A program made the translations under genes and the position numbers. A stretch of 64,000 nt of DNA, taken from positions 62,001 through 126,000 of the forward strand of contig CAJNYU010000291.1 of assembly GCA_905331475.1 (NCBI GenBank), in the 5' to 3' direction. The stretch comes from Rotaria socialis (Eukaryota > Rotifera > Eurotatoria > Philodinida > Philodinidae). Shown piece by piece: positions 46,459 through 64,000 of this stretch; the stretch's first letter is position 1, and each line of letters begins with the position of its first letter. The notes beneath the pieces were generated by a model. It had not been told where the DNA came from. It ran no database searches and worked only from the letters and a program-made list of their open reading frames with translations.

Positions 46459-49400
46459 ATGCCAGATATAAAAACAAACAGTGATCAGCAACAAAAGCAG
46501 CAACAACAAGCGGAAATCAAATATGGCGAATTAGTAATTCTAGGGTAAGTCAATAATTTCGCCATGTTTAACAACAGAAAATGATTGCACATCTAATTTT
46601 TTGTTTTCCATGGCTTTAACAAGTTTTTCTTTTGGTTCTAAATAATTTTCATTAGCTAATGCCCATGTAGCCCAATGTATACCAATTGATTTTTTCGATT
46701 GAATATCAATATGAATTTGTACAGCTTCATCGGGTGATACATGTTGTGATTCCATCATCCAACGAGGTTCATATGCACCTATGGGTATAGCACTTAGATC
46801 GAAGGGGCCGTACCTTGTTCCTATTTGCCTAAATATGGGTATATTATGAGTATAACCAGTATCACCAGCAAAGTAAAATTTATGATTTTTATTCCATATA
46901 GCATATCCACCCCAAAGAGTTTTATTTAAATCAAAAGCACTGCGACGAGACCTTAAATAGATCAAAAATGAGCAGAATATTTTGTTTAAACAAGACAACA
47001 CTACCAATGCTGAGCAGGACAAAATGCTATTGTAACATGTTCTTTTTTCTAAGTAAATAAAAGATTAAAAGAAAATAACTTTATTCATTAACCCTACTGG
47101 ATGTTGATGTTCGTCCCACCAGTCAAGTTCAATAACATTCTCTACATGACAATCAAGAAACCATTCTCTTCCCCCTAGACCACAAAACCATGTTAATCGA
47201 TTTCCATAACGTGCATTTAAACTTTGAACACTAGGATAATCCAAATGATCATAATGATTATGTGATATAACTATAGCATCAAGATTTTCAGGTAGATCAT
47301 CTACTGTTAATGCTGGTGGACGAAAACGCTTTGGTCCAATATTTGATGCTATACCGCATCGATCACTAAAAACAGGATCCGTTAGAAATAAAAAATCATC
47401 CATTTGTACAAGACATGATGCATGTCCAATCCAAACAAAACGTAGACCAGGCGAAGTTTTTAATAATTCATCTGGTTTAGGTTTTAATACTGGTAATGTC
47501 TCGTCTAATAGTTCAAGGTTAGCCGGTAAATTTGTATTATTTGGGTAACCGAACTTCCAACGTAAAATTGTTCCAAATTCCGGCATTTTAAATTCTGGAT
47601 TAAAAGAATTAACAAAAAGATCACCTTCTCTGCGAGATTTGACAAATACTTCATCGGAAACTACATTTTCTGTAGTAATCGTACTTGATGATGTTCCCAT
47701 TGTTGTATTTGATTTAGTAGTCAATGTAAGATAATTTCTGATGAAATAGATAGACTAGGAGAAAATGTGTTAAATAATATATTTATATCATCTGTTAGAA
47801 AATTGATTAGTAATAGTTGTTATCTCTACATTCATATAATATTAGATCTAGATGAAAGAAAAAAAAATCCCGTGTAGCCTTGGAGTAATTTCAACAAATT
47901 AAGAAACATAAATTGACATATATTCAAGGTGATAAAAATAAGATATTCTTTTGTGTGACATTCTCAGTTGTATGGATGTATACTCTTACTCTTGTTATTT
48001 TGTCTCTCTATTACTTCAAGTTGAAAAATACTTAACATATATGATCATTTTAATTTATTTATTTTTAAAGATATAATCGGCAAATTCCAAATGGTGACAA
48101 CGATAGACTTAAGAGCAAATTTCAACTACAACAACGCCCACAAGCAAATGGTCTTAAACCAAAACGACAACACATTTGTAAAAATCAAGATGAAGTGGAG
48201 GTAAAAATACCTTAGTGAAGACAAAAAAAAATCGTATTCAGCTTTTTATATGAGTAATTGAGAAGACAATATTTATAAATATTTATGTCAATAGACATGT
48301 AATTCACTAAAGTATGCGTGTAGACACAACATTAGCTGGGGAAAACGAGATGATGAGTTTTTCTTATGATGCAATCATGGATGTGTAATCAATATATACA
48401 ATAATTATGGGATGAGTAGTGACTGATTGTACACATACTGCGTGTGAACAATCATTGAGGAAACAATGAGCTTCATGTAAATAATCAAATGATTATTTAC
48501 ATGAATGTTTATTCGTGTCAAAAGTACAAACAATGTTTAAATAGTAGAACGTGAATATTGTAATATATATTTATTTTAGAAATTGACACAAGCTGATTTT
48601 CATTCTATTTCCTATACATTATCACGAAATCAAATTGTTGTTGTTCAATATGCACATGATGAAGATTCTGATATGTTTCAAGTAGCTTTCTTTTGTTCTA
48701 TTCTAATGAGAGAATAAATAATTTTCAGATTGGTCGATCAGCAGAAAGTCAAATTGATTTTATTGTTATGGATACAATTGTTGGAGGAAAAACAATTGAT
48801 GATTTGAGTGTTTCACAATCGACTATATCACGTTATGCATGTCGTATTGTCGTATTACGTCATCCACCATATACAGCTCGTATCTTTGCGGCTGGTTTTG
48901 ATAATTCAAAAAATATTTTTCTCGGAGTAGGAATTTTTATTTACAGTAAATTGTTTTCTTATTTACACGTTTGTTGGTTTGTTCGATAGGAAAAATCAAT
49001 AAAATGGAAAAATAGTCATAACGAAATGGATGGTGTAACGACAAATGGCGTTCTAGTAATGCATATTGATAATGATCAATTGAATATGAATTCTAAATCA
49101 ACGAAATGGAAAGAAGTATCTGTTTGTGGAAGCGTATTTGACTTAGGTGATGGACGATTTAAATATAATTATCAAACAGCAGTAAATATTTATTTAAGAT
49201 GCATAAGATTATCAGGCAAAAAAAAAAGAATTTTATTTGTTTAGTTGCCTTCTAACACAGATAATATTCTCAAAGATGGCACTCTGATTGATCTATGTGG
49301 AGCAACTCTACTATGGCGTTCAGTCGAGGGCCTTAAACACACACCTGTAACTAGAACTATTTTATCTGATAAACTAAAGCATTAATTTAATTTTGATTAA

Positions 49401-49945
49401 CTAGACTCGTCGTTTTCTTGAGTTTGGATTAGAAGAGCTTAATTCAAAAAAACCTCAATGTCCTGTTAGTTTAAATACATTAGTGGTAAAAACTGAATCA
49501 TATTCATTGGTGTCATCGAAGTTTTCAAATCCATATGTTTATGTTCTATGTGGACATGTTCAAGGTAATCATCAATGGGGAATGAAAACCGATGATAATA
49601 ATCTACTACGCGAATGTCCACTTTGTCGAACAGTCGGTTCATTAATACCAATCGTACCTGGCCTAGAATCATCATTTTATGTTATACCAAATAGTGATAA
49701 TGAATCTACAACATCACACGCTTTTCATCCATGTGGACATATGACTTCACAATCAACGGCTTTATATTGGTCAAAAATTAAAGTACCATATGGTAAGAAA
49801 GCTTTTTGAAAATTAAAAGAACTATTTTCAGTGTCATATTTTAGGAGCAAAAGGTTTGAAAGCAGTATGTCCATTTTGTTCGCTAGCTTTATCAGAAGTA
49901 AAACCGTATGTTCGTCTGATTTTTCAAGATTCTATATACAGATAA
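46459..49945 (+). CDS. PELI: Pellino E3 ubiquitin ligase
   Basis: Eight exons (46459-46544, 48071-48200, 48580-48681, 48729-48926, 48990-49181, 49245-49346, 49405-49792, 49845-49945) give 432 residues, the normal Pellino size. After a Gln-rich start comes KYGELVILGYN, then the FHA-type phosphopeptide-binding core: FQIGRSAESQIDF, STISRYACRI and PPYTARIFAAGFD. The C-terminal RING-like zinc module follows with LCGHVQGNHQWG, ECPLCRTVG, HPCGHM and VCPFC. Pellino proteins bind phosphorylated IRAK/Pelle kinases and ubiquitylate them in Toll/IL-1 innate signalling. Intron 1 is 1526 bp and contains the NAPE-PLD gene on the opposite strand, whose final codons overlap the last 5 bp of Pellino exon 1. 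The window therefore implies Toll-type signalling in this organism. Confidence 0.93.
46540..47724 (-). CDS. NAPEPLD: NAPE-hydrolysing phospholipase D, nested in Pellino intron 1
   Basis: Three minus-strand exons (47724-47098, 47048-47005, 46951-46540) give 360 residues. It belongs to the zinc metallo-beta-lactamase fold: the metal-binding motif SHNHYDHLD is at 154-162, with further ligands in PAQHW, FAGDTGY and SIGIHWATWALANE. Other family signatures are FLTDPVFS, GPKRFRPPALT, VIELDWWDE and IPIGAYEPRW. The enzyme releases N-acylethanolamines such as anandamide from membrane N-acylphosphatidylethanolamine. All metal ligands are visible, so it is probably active. The gene sits on the opposite strand within Pellino intron 1; its stop codon (46540-46542) lies in Pellino exon 1 and its 3'UTR must run antisense across that exon. 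Confidence 0.94.
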
Positions 49946-50630
49946 TGATGACAGTAGAAAAAGAACAAATTATTATTATTTTTTTTGATACAATATATGT
50001 TATTTTTTTGTTATTCGTATTCTATTCATGGGCGGGCCAGCGTCTTATATGGAGGTGTGGCGATAGCTAATAATGTCTAATTTTTTTTTAAAGAAATTCA
50101 TGTTTCGGATGTAGCGGATGCATACCCATGTCGTCGAAACCGTCGCAATTTAGACGATTATTCACGATTTTTATCAAAATGGCTTATAAATCGCGATTTT
50201 CCGGAAAAAATCAGTAAAACCAGCAAATCTCAGCGATTTTATCGCGATAAATTGTCAATTTTCACTTAACTACTCACAATGGGTAATATTATGTGAAATC
50301 ACATAATGTCATTCATATTATCGTCAAGCTAGCTATCTGTGTCCATCCTCAAGCTATTTGGTAATGTTATTCGTACTTTTTCTAGTGACTACTTTTGTTA
50401 CCTGCTTATTCAGCTCTTTTTTTAGAACAAGAAATATAAAGAAAATGAGCTTGAAGAGGCCCAATGATAAACAAGTTGATGTCATTAATCTATTTCGTCA
50501 AAAATGTATTCTTGTTTGATGAATCTTGATTTTGTTGGGAAAATTGACAAAAATCATCAGTTTTGACGATATATCGCACGATTTCGTCACGATTTTGATG
50601 GCATGGATATCTTAAAGATAGATATATAGT
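49946..50630. other. 3' flank of Pellino and AT-rich intergenic DNA
   Basis: Holds the Pellino 3'UTR. The part 50100-50600 repeats short CGCGATTTT/ACGATTTT words and may be the remains of an older repeat, but I could not define ends. No coding signal. Confidence 0.4.
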
Positions 50631-50918
50631 CCCAGGTCGAACAGGCCGGCCTGGGAACGGCCGGTTCCGGGTAGTTCCGTTGATTTTGTGGAAGCAGTAT
50701 TCCGGTTGGAAAATTTTCGGATTTTTTTCCGATGATTTCCTGCCGGAAAGCACCGGAACTTGGCGGGAATCCGCCGGAAAAGTCCGGCTGTATTTTTGAT
50801 CGGAATACTGCTTCCATGTTCCAGCGATTTCCCGTATTTTCCTACAGGATATGGTGACTTTCCCGCATATTTCCTGGAGTATCCTACGGGATCCGGTGGC
50901 CGGAATGTTCGACCTGGG
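50631..50918. mobile_element. 288-bp GC-rich hairpin (fold-back) element
   Basis: The ends are CCCAGGTCGAACA (50631-50643) and its complement (50906-50918). An inner 15-bp inverted pair, GGAAGCAGTATTCCG (50690) and its complement (50801-50815), lies in the same arms, so the whole unit could fold into a long imperfect hairpin. It is rich in CCGG/CGGAA words and clearly more GC-rich than its surroundings. It lacks transposase; overlapping minus-strand frames (50490-50968) are by-products of its composition. No clear target duplication is visible. Confidence 0.6.
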
Positions 50919-53900
50919 CAACAAATAATATTTTCAGATGTGTCAATTGTCTCGTAGTGGCCCGTCAATGATTCTATTCATTATGATTGTTTCAACACAA
51001 TGTAAGTTAAAACCATTATATTAAAACTATACAAAAATTTAATCTTACCTGATTTTTAAAATATTTTCTTAATGAAATTATCATTAGCTAAATGAAAAAA
51101 TCTAGAAAAACCATGGCCTGTTGAAATTGTTTTGAAATGTTTGCCTAAAAAAACTTACATTACAACGCAGAAAAAGCAGGAGTTTGACATGAGTCATATG
51201 CCATCTCCAAATGTATCTAGTGACATCTTCTATCAAATAAAAAATATAGTTGAAAACTATCTCTCATTTTAAGAAAGTCATTATAAAAATATTGTATAAG
51301 ACAAATAGTTTTTTCATATAACTCTTCCATCAGAGTGGTTGATATGGAAAATTTAATTCGTAGTAAATAAATTATGGAGTACTACAACTACAAGTGATTC
51401 TGAAAATACAATAAAACAACAATTATTTCGATCATCACATTTTTCTTCTCATTCTCAATGCCAATACTCTCAATAGAATGAAAATTTTTATGAGCTCTAA
51501 AATAAATGTCATCGAAAACCAAACAATTGCTTATTAGCTATCGAGGTATCGATGTAATCAAACAATTGTATCTCCAGATTTCCCTCTATGAATTGACACA
51601 ATGAGTTCAATAATTGTTCATTACTGTATTCAGGAAATAATATCATGCATCATATAAATCTGATTCATCAAATGATGAAGACGTTTATGTATAAACAAGA
51701 TAGTGTAAAATTTATTAATTATCGGTCAAGTATCTATCAATAAGATATCAAAATACAGCCTAGAAATAGTTGTTTATTTTGATTCGTTTCTTTGTTGTTA
51801 CTTGATACCTTACTCAAACTTGTTTATTCGTGTACTTTACTCGATCAAATCTTAAGATGTACCGAAATTCTACGGCTTTGCAGCTCAAAAATGACATGCA
51901 TGTGTGAAAAATAAATAAACCGGTTCATGTAAATTTATTTGCATTAAGAACTTCATCTTATCATAAAAATGGATTCGTCGAGGTAAAAAAAAAAGGAATC
52001 GTTCGGAATTTACTCTTATTTTTCATTTTGCTTTCTATTTCAGATGATTTATGAACTACCGAGTAATCCTTTAGTTGTATAAGTATAAAGATATCAAGGT
52101 TGGAATATGTGTCACGACATTAGAATATGATGCAAGCATCAATTACGTTGGCATAGGTCGACATGGTGCATATCGCATTTTTTTCTAGATAACAGTTCAT
52201 ATTGAGATTCAAGTGAGGAACATGGTTTTTAATGTACTTTTTTCTCTTTTCTATCGAATTCTTTTCATTTCTAGTTAATTTGGCAGTACATGTTATGGTA
52301 GAACAAAAATAGTTTCATTATAAAGACAAAAATCAATATTAAGAATGAAAATTTATTAGCATATAAGACCGCATTACTGGTAGAAAAAACAATTCTTTTT
52401 TAACGATTTTTACTATTTTTTTGTTATAATCTATCCCTGAATTTTATATATATATATAAAAGAAAATATAGATATATACATGTATACATAGAGATTGATA
52501 TCAATCGTGATAAAATTATTTTAGTATCTATTGTTTTTTTGTTTATTACATCAATGATTGATTAAGTTTACTTCGATTCAGATTATTATTCTTGAACAAG
52601 ACAAACAAATCTGCTAAAATTAAATAGAGAAAACAATGCTATTGTAAGTTTATTTTAAATGATTTTTTTAAAACTAATTTCATCCTTGATTTTGATGTTG
52701 GCATTTTAGCAAATGTTACTTATATAGAATGCATAATAATAGATGATAACAGTAGGTTATTTCGTGTTTTTTCTATGATATTATAAAAAAAGAATGAAAA
52801 AACAAATATCCTTGCTCTGAATAGAGTAGGTTATAAATGCATAATAATATTTCACCCCAAGATTGCGAACATTTAAAATACACTTTCGAAAAATATGTAT
52901 TTACTAAATGAAAATATCTCCTATTAATCATGTCTACTGTTCAACTTGTTTTTGTATTTTGTAAACAGGAAAGATATAAACGAATGCATGTCAATGTTAA
53001 ATATTTTCTAGAAACGAATTATCTCATCATGTAACTCAGTGAGAGAAATATTTTAGCATACTGTATATTCTAATTCGGAAAGATTGTGGACTAACTTGTA
53101 TAGTTCTATTAGTGTAACCGTTTATATAGCTAAACATATATTCGAATTCAAATGAATTATATTTCTAAAGTTTGCTTTGAGACATCTATCCGGAGATTTG
53201 GATTTTTAGTTATATCATATCAAATCATCAGAAGTGTATTTGAAGTGTAACAATCAATTATGTCCATCATTTACTTCACTATCAGGTATAGGGTTACTTT
53301 GATTTTTAAAACCTAAACAGTACTAGTTTACTAAAAATTCAAGTCTTCTAATCGATGCCATTATAACATCTCTTCCGAATGTTTAGCCTAGAAAAATTTT
53401 TAAATATAGAAACTACTTTAAAACCGTTATTTTAAAATTATTATCGTAGTTTCGTGAAAAGTTTGCTTCATCATGATTTCGTTTGTCAACATCTTTAGTG
53501 TGTTGATAGAGTATTTTGAAATTCAGTGCAGTATAGATAGCCAATATTCATTGAAGTACAGTAAACGTAACTCTAATAATGATTTCTATTAGAGTCTACT
53601 AATTGTTGTTGATCGTTCGGTGGGAAAAAGGGTTTTCTTATTCAAATTGATAAAAGGTGAAGTGATATGACGAACTATGACAACCGAGCACTGAAAGAAA
53701 GAAAAGGAAACCTACATTTCTGATAAGTACAAATCTATTTTAAGAATATATGACCTTCATCAAGTGTAAGATTAGATTTATACTCGGATACATCTTTGAT
53801 CAGTTCTGTTTTTCTCAGTTTTATAAAATATGAAATTTACAGATATCTTTTCGGAATACAAGGGCAAATGTCATTCTTTCCATAGACCTTGTGTATTTTA

Positions 53901-54769
53901 ATAGAACAATCTTTCATTTAGATCAATCTATATGAAAAATCATATTTACATTAACTATTAACATATTCGGCATGTAGGTTTTTTTTATGCGCTTTCATAT
54001 TCATAGATATAATTAACTAAAGCAAAATATTCATATTAATAACATCATTTTTATCACAGTAGGAAATATTCTACATGCATAACAGAGAAAAACAAAAACG
54101 TCTTTAAACTACCAACTATTATTTCCTTTTATTTTTATATATCTCCGTATTAAAATGTTCAACAAGAGAGAAAATATAACATCTTTGCTTAAATGCTTTA
54201 TAAAAATTTCATTGCTATTTTATTAGAATTTCGATTAGATATACTAAATGATATGTATAAACTGCTTTAGTTCACACGACTTGATTTCTTCATCAACGCA
54301 AGCCGAATGTTCACCATCATATCGCAACCTTCCAATGCCTTCCAAAGGTAAGGATTTCAAGAAAAGATATTTTATTTAATTAGCTACCAATTTTTCTCAT
54401 ATAAATTTGACATTGTGTTCTGTCAATATAATTGATTTCTCGTGTCTTGATTATGCACAGATTTTCGTGAATTCAATCATGAACTTGGTTTTTCAAAATT
54501 ATTATTTTTAATGACGGATAATATCACCCATAGCTCCATCGCGTGATATCTAAACATACGATGTAATCGAAAGAGGGAACAAAAAAACGAATGTAAAAGA
54601 GAAAAAAAATCGAAGAAATCAATACGAAAAAACCTGAATCAACAAAGAAATGATGCCACTGTTGATATGTATTTATCAACCTTATATATGCTGATCGGTA
54701 TCAGTTTTCTGTTTCAGTATACAAAGATATTTTCTGATAGTTTTACAAATGTTCAAGAACATGTCATAT

Positions 54770-54809
<40 letters not shown>

Positions 54810-54837
54810 AGAGAGAGAGTGAGAGAGAGAGAGTGAN

Positions 54838-54871
<34 letters not shown>

Positions 54872-54872
54872 T

Positions 54873-54917
<45 letters not shown>

Positions 54918-55549
54918 GTGAGAGAGAGAGAGAGTGAGTAAGACTAACTTTTCTTGTCTTTTTTTGTGCCATATATCAATACTTACTGTTAAAAATCAAT
55001 TAGATGTTATGAATAATACTTGACAAATAAACATCAAGAGATAACATTAATGGGTTTTTATAATATCTACCTATATGAATTATTAACTAGTTCTTCGCTC
55101 TTACGAAAGCAGAAAAAAAAACTAATCATCAATCTTATGATTCGGCACTATAATAAGCTGTCCTATGAAAACTTCTTCGATTTTTTCTTTTTGGATGTTT
55201 GTATCACTGAATGTTTTTCTTCAAACAGATACTAATCTTCAAATCATCATATGATAAGTATATATATATATATACTTAATGTCAAGACAATAACAAGGAG
55301 AACATTGTTTTGAAGTTTTGTTGTGCTTTTTAGTAAATAAAAATATCGACGTATAATTGTAAAAAGAAAAAAAGAAGAAGAACAAGAAGAAGAAGAACGA
55401 CGAGAGAAAAACTAGGAGAAAAAAAATCGACGATCATTTTTTTTTTCTAATTGATGTATCATTATTGTTGTTAGTGATTGTGTACATCGTGAAAAAAGTT
55501 CATATAAAATAACTGATTGTGTGTATATGAAAGTAAAACATCTGCCAAT
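50919..55549. other. 4.6-kb gene-poor region upstream of PFKFB
   Basis: AT-rich with no recognisable exon. It contains the TA/GA microsatellite at 54772-54942. A purine-rich stretch of AAG/GAA triplets at about 55362-55420 lies just upstream of the PFKFB start. No transposon ends seen. Confidence 0.45.
54772..54942. repeat. Compound (TA)n-(GA)n microsatellite with an ambiguous base
   Basis: Two blocks of alternating TA and GA/GAGT repeats run in the order TA, GA, TA, GA. An N at 54837 marks an unresolved base, so the length is probably not reliable. Open frames through it are artefacts of the repeat. Confidence 0.9.
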
Positions 55550-60824
<5,275 letters not shown>

Positions 60825-61050
60825 TAATAATAATAATAAAGAAAATAAAATGAATTTCATAAATTTATGTTTACTTTTAATTAGTGCGAACTGTACATCA
60901 CCACCTTAGTTTGTGAACCACGTTTGCATTATTTTCTTTCATTCTTATTCGTATCAATTTTTCAAGAGATTCCAATTTCTTTTTTCTTTTGATCTGTGAG
61001 ACAATTATACAAGGAAAATAATGAACAAACGTTTAGTAATAGATTTCTAG
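60825..61050 (+). promoter_or_regulatory. Short PFKFB-PUS7 intercistronic gap with acceptor-like site
   Basis: Only 226 bp separates the PFKFB stop from the PUS7 ATG on the same strand. AATAAA signals occur at 60835-60848, and TTTCTAG ends exactly at the PUS7 ATG (61051), resembling a splice acceptor. Either a compact promoter or an operon with trans-splicing would fit. Confidence 0.4.
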
Positions 61051-64000
61051 ATGGATTCGAATGATAAGACATCAACGGAAACTATTGATGAACCAGTTCG
61101 AAAACGAATGCGAACAGGTAAGAATAGATCAATAGAATAGTTCATTTGTTTCCATGGCTTTCAATCGAATATAAATTCGACGATATTACAGTGTAGAAAT
61201 TTCTAGGGATAGTTATTTAATCAACTGGTTATGCTATTGATTTTTTTTTTTGGAAGGAAATACTGGCCTTTGAATACTTCGCTCTTAGAAGATGAACGTT
61301 ATATCCATGTTAGAATCAATACGATCGAGTATGAACTCAACAATGGAAATAGCTAGTGACCCGTCGTGTTCAGTAGTCAATGCTGAAACATATTTTTTGT
61401 CTCATAATAAATGAAAGAGATTTATTTTAGAGCCCCTAATTTCAGAAAATGAACAAATTTTGTTTAAAAACAGTATTCTAATTCGAATTGGGACATTTTT
61501 TCAGAGAAAAAGACTGCCGTTCTTTCGTTTATATCTCATCAGACAATTCAAGTGATTGTTTCCTCATTGTTTCAAGGTTACGAAAACAATACTCCTTATC
61601 GATTGGATCAAATTATTTAGAATAATACAGCTTATTGGAAAATTTCTTTGAAACCAAACACCATTTTTGTATATTTTTCAAAGATGACGTAATTCAAAAT
61701 TCTGTTTTTATTACATAGCAATAAATGAAACGACATTGGTAGTTATCCTCTATTGATTGCTGAACATATGGCTATTGTCTATATGTCGAGTTATGAAGAT
61801 TCCAATCATATCGTCTTTACTTCTGATGTGTAATTAGTTCAAACGTTTAGCTAATTGAATTGATAATATCACGATGAGAATCTTGGGATTATGATGACTA
61901 TCAGAACTATCGAAAAATTCGATTGATTTCTTCTCTTTTATGTATCTAATGCGAAAAATATCATCTAGATAAATTTCTACTTTTACTTAAAATTTCAAGA
62001 TGAAGCAGACTTGTTCTACATAAAAGTTGATTTCATAGAACTCTATCTCGTATCATTTCCTGAAAACGTCGATTCTATATTTACATCTAATTAGAAAAAA
62101 AAAACTTTAAATGATCTTAGAATTTCATTATTAATATAGACAATTCATCGGTCACTAATCCTGAAGAAACTGTCGGCATCACTCAATTCTTATCCAATCA
62201 TGAAGGTTTCGATGGTATAATTAAGTATCGGTAAGATTTTTGTTAGAAAATGCATATTTCTAATATTTGATAAATAGTTATTCAGATTTTCTTGTCAATG
62301 AAATTTCATCTGACGGCGTTGTTATTCATTTAACTGATTTATCATGTCCAGATTTTGGTCAAAATAAATCAAATTTAACTACAGTTAATATAAAACAAAC
62401 ATTAGTTTTCTAGGAATTCTTTTATTTAAATATAATTTAGAACGTTCCACTTAGTGACGAAGTTATTGATCGCTTAAAAGCTTTATCACAAACACATGGC
62501 AAGGATCTTATTTCGATTCCTGTTGGTAAGAAGTAAAACAAAAAGAAAATATATCGAAGAAAAATTATTTCGTTTTTTGTTTAGATGATTTAACAAAAGA
62601 ACAGCGTACATCAATTCATCATTTTGTTCGTTCCATTAATATTAATCTTAAAAGTGAATTAGTTAACGGTTCTATTCAAGTGACATATCAACGTGAGTGA
62701 GTGATTTTTATTCGATACGCATTCATCAGTGTCTTTGTTCTTAGCTATTGCTACTCAAGTTCGTCGTGCAACTGAACAATGGCCGGACAAATCAAAACCA
62801 TATCTAAAATTTGTACTTTATAAAGAAAATCGTGATACCATGGATACTATTCAAAACCTAGGCGCATGTGTAAAGTAAGAAAAAAAAAAGATTTTCCTCT
62901 TGTTTCATTTGATGAAAATCTACGGAAGAAATTTTTCGGCAAGAAATAATTCCTGTTCGGTTAGCATCATACCGTAATCTTCATCTATTTTAAAATGAGA
63001 AGAATTATTATTGTTTTTATTAATTCCTAAAGATCATGATCATCACAATGAGATATGTATCGAAAGCAAACCCTACTTTTGTGTTTGATTATTGAAATTC
63101 GCGTTCAGAAACTCAACGCAAAATAATAATCTTCGAATAAAAAGAGAAAAACTGATTCTTTGTCCAGTTATGATAATAATCTCATCGATGAACTAAAAAT
63201 AAAAACTATTGAATGCAAAGATACTATCTATAGTTCTACTAGGTAAGAAAGAAGAACGACCTACTAAGGAAACGATAATCTTCAAGATAGTTGAAATAAA
63301 ATCTATAGTAGCTTCAAAAATAATAAATAGATTTTGTAATCCTTCTTTTTTTTATCTGTAGCATGAATGCCTCACTATTTCAATATGCTGGTATCAAGGA
63401 TAAACGTGGTAAAACATGCCAAGAAATAACAATTCATAAGTAATTATACCGTTCAAGAAAACAAATTCTAGTTGTTTCCCTTAATAAATCTTATATTTAT
63501 AGAGTACTACCGAGCAAGTTTAAGAATATAAATCAACGTATACCATCATTAAAAGTAGGTAATTTTCAATTATGTGAAAGTCCATTACGTCTTGGACAAT
63601 TACAAGGAAATCGTTTTGAAATATTTATTCGGTAATTTAAATAAAATTTAGAAAAAAAAACACTTTACTCGAATGATTTCATGTAGAAATATTACAATTG
63701 AGTCTGACGAAAATATAAAAAGTTGTGTGAATAATTTTATTGAAAAAGGATTTATTAATTATTTTGGTTTACAACGTTTTGGTTCACGTACATTAGCAAC
63801 ACAGACAGTTGGAAAGTAAATTATTATCTTTTAATTTGTTCATATAGTTTTAATCATGTTTTTCCTTTAAGATATTTACTTCAACATAATTGGTCTCAAG
63901 CAATCGATGCTATCTTAGCATATGATGAAACAATAACACAAAACTGGCTACGTCAATTATTAAATCAATGGAATAAAACACATGATATAAAAACAATTCT
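61051..64000 (+). CDS. PUS7: PUS7-type (TruD family) pseudouridine synthase, 3' end beyond window
   Basis: Ten exons are visible (61051-61117, 62140-62230, 62278-62383, 62441-62525, 62585-62692, 62745-62874, 63362-63439, 63503-63631, 63687-63815, 63872-64000+), about 350 residues of an enzyme that is usually near 650. Family motifs include GITQFLSNHEGFDGIIKYRYSDFLV, quoted here only by its ends GITQF and YSDFLV, then KPYLKFVLYKENRDTMD, the catalytic loop AGIKDKRGKT (Asp209), LRLGQLQGNRFEI and INYFGLQRFGS. PUS7 isomerises uridine to pseudouridine in tRNA, mRNA and snRNA, preferring UNUAR contexts. A basic KRMR stretch near the N-terminus may be a nuclear signal. Intron 1 is about 1 kb. The model is open at the right edge, not truncated biologically. 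Confidence 0.92.

Noticed and set aside
50490..50968. Overlapping minus-strand open frames of 76-144 codons
   Set aside because: They fall in the GC-rich hairpin element, overlap in different frames, and have no domain or splice context; openness follows from the low density of stop codons in GC-rich sequence.
54772..54972. Serine/leucine/tyrosine repeat frame
   Set aside because: Artefact of the TA/GA microsatellite and of an ambiguous base.

Overview
The window reads as a metazoan nuclear contig. It is AT-rich, its genes are cut by many short introns (mostly about 50-80 nt, GT...AG), and the gene set is typical of animals: tropomyosin, forkhead factor, Pellino, RSF1, ING, MAP2K, PFKFB, NAPE-PLD and COA7. 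A heavily intronised GH13 enzyme of bacterial type, together with the compact introns and many small transposon remnants, makes a bdelloid rotifer or similar invertebrate my best guess. That is inference; no taxonomic search was possible. Exon models were built by hand from splice motifs and reading phase. All thirteen complete models close in frame without a stop, and their lengths fit the families where I know them.

Layout. 1-3062 is a transposon nest: two inverted copies of a hAT-type non-autonomous element inserted in a hAT transposase gene, with two further elements nested in one copy. Matching 8-bp target duplications show that the segment between the copies has been inverted. 4250-5193 is a Tigger/pogo-like remnant. 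Genes then follow: thioredoxin (+, 5858-6240), ING-family PHD protein (-, 7833-9140), MAP2K-like kinase (+, 10628-13538), GH13 glucan enzyme (+, 14602-19760), RSF1 (-, 21404-29149), RAD23 (+, 31825-34092), COA7 (+, 34351-35170), tropomyosin with two alternative first exons (-, 36735-39542), forkhead factor (-, 40746-41926), Pellino (+, 46459-49945) with NAPE-PLD (-, 46540-47724) in its first intron, PFKFB (+, 55550-60824), and PUS7 (+, 61051 to the window edge, 3' end missing). Gene-poor stretches of about 4.5 kb (41927-46458) and 5.6 kb (49946-55549) hold only simple repeats and a GC-rich hairpin element.

How the genes relate. They are mostly unrelated housekeeping, chromatin, signalling and metabolic genes. 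Carbohydrate metabolism appears twice (GH13, PFKFB) and chromatin twice (ING, RSF1). RAD23-COA7 and PFKFB-PUS7 are same-strand pairs with gaps of only about 226-258 bp and splice-acceptor-like sites just before the downstream ATG, so operon-like processing by spliced-leader trans-splicing is possible.

The points most worth a second look are the bacterial-type GH13 gene with its apparent 3-nt microexon, the transposon-mediated inversion, the tropomyosin alternative first exon, and the antisense nesting of NAPE-PLD in Pellino.
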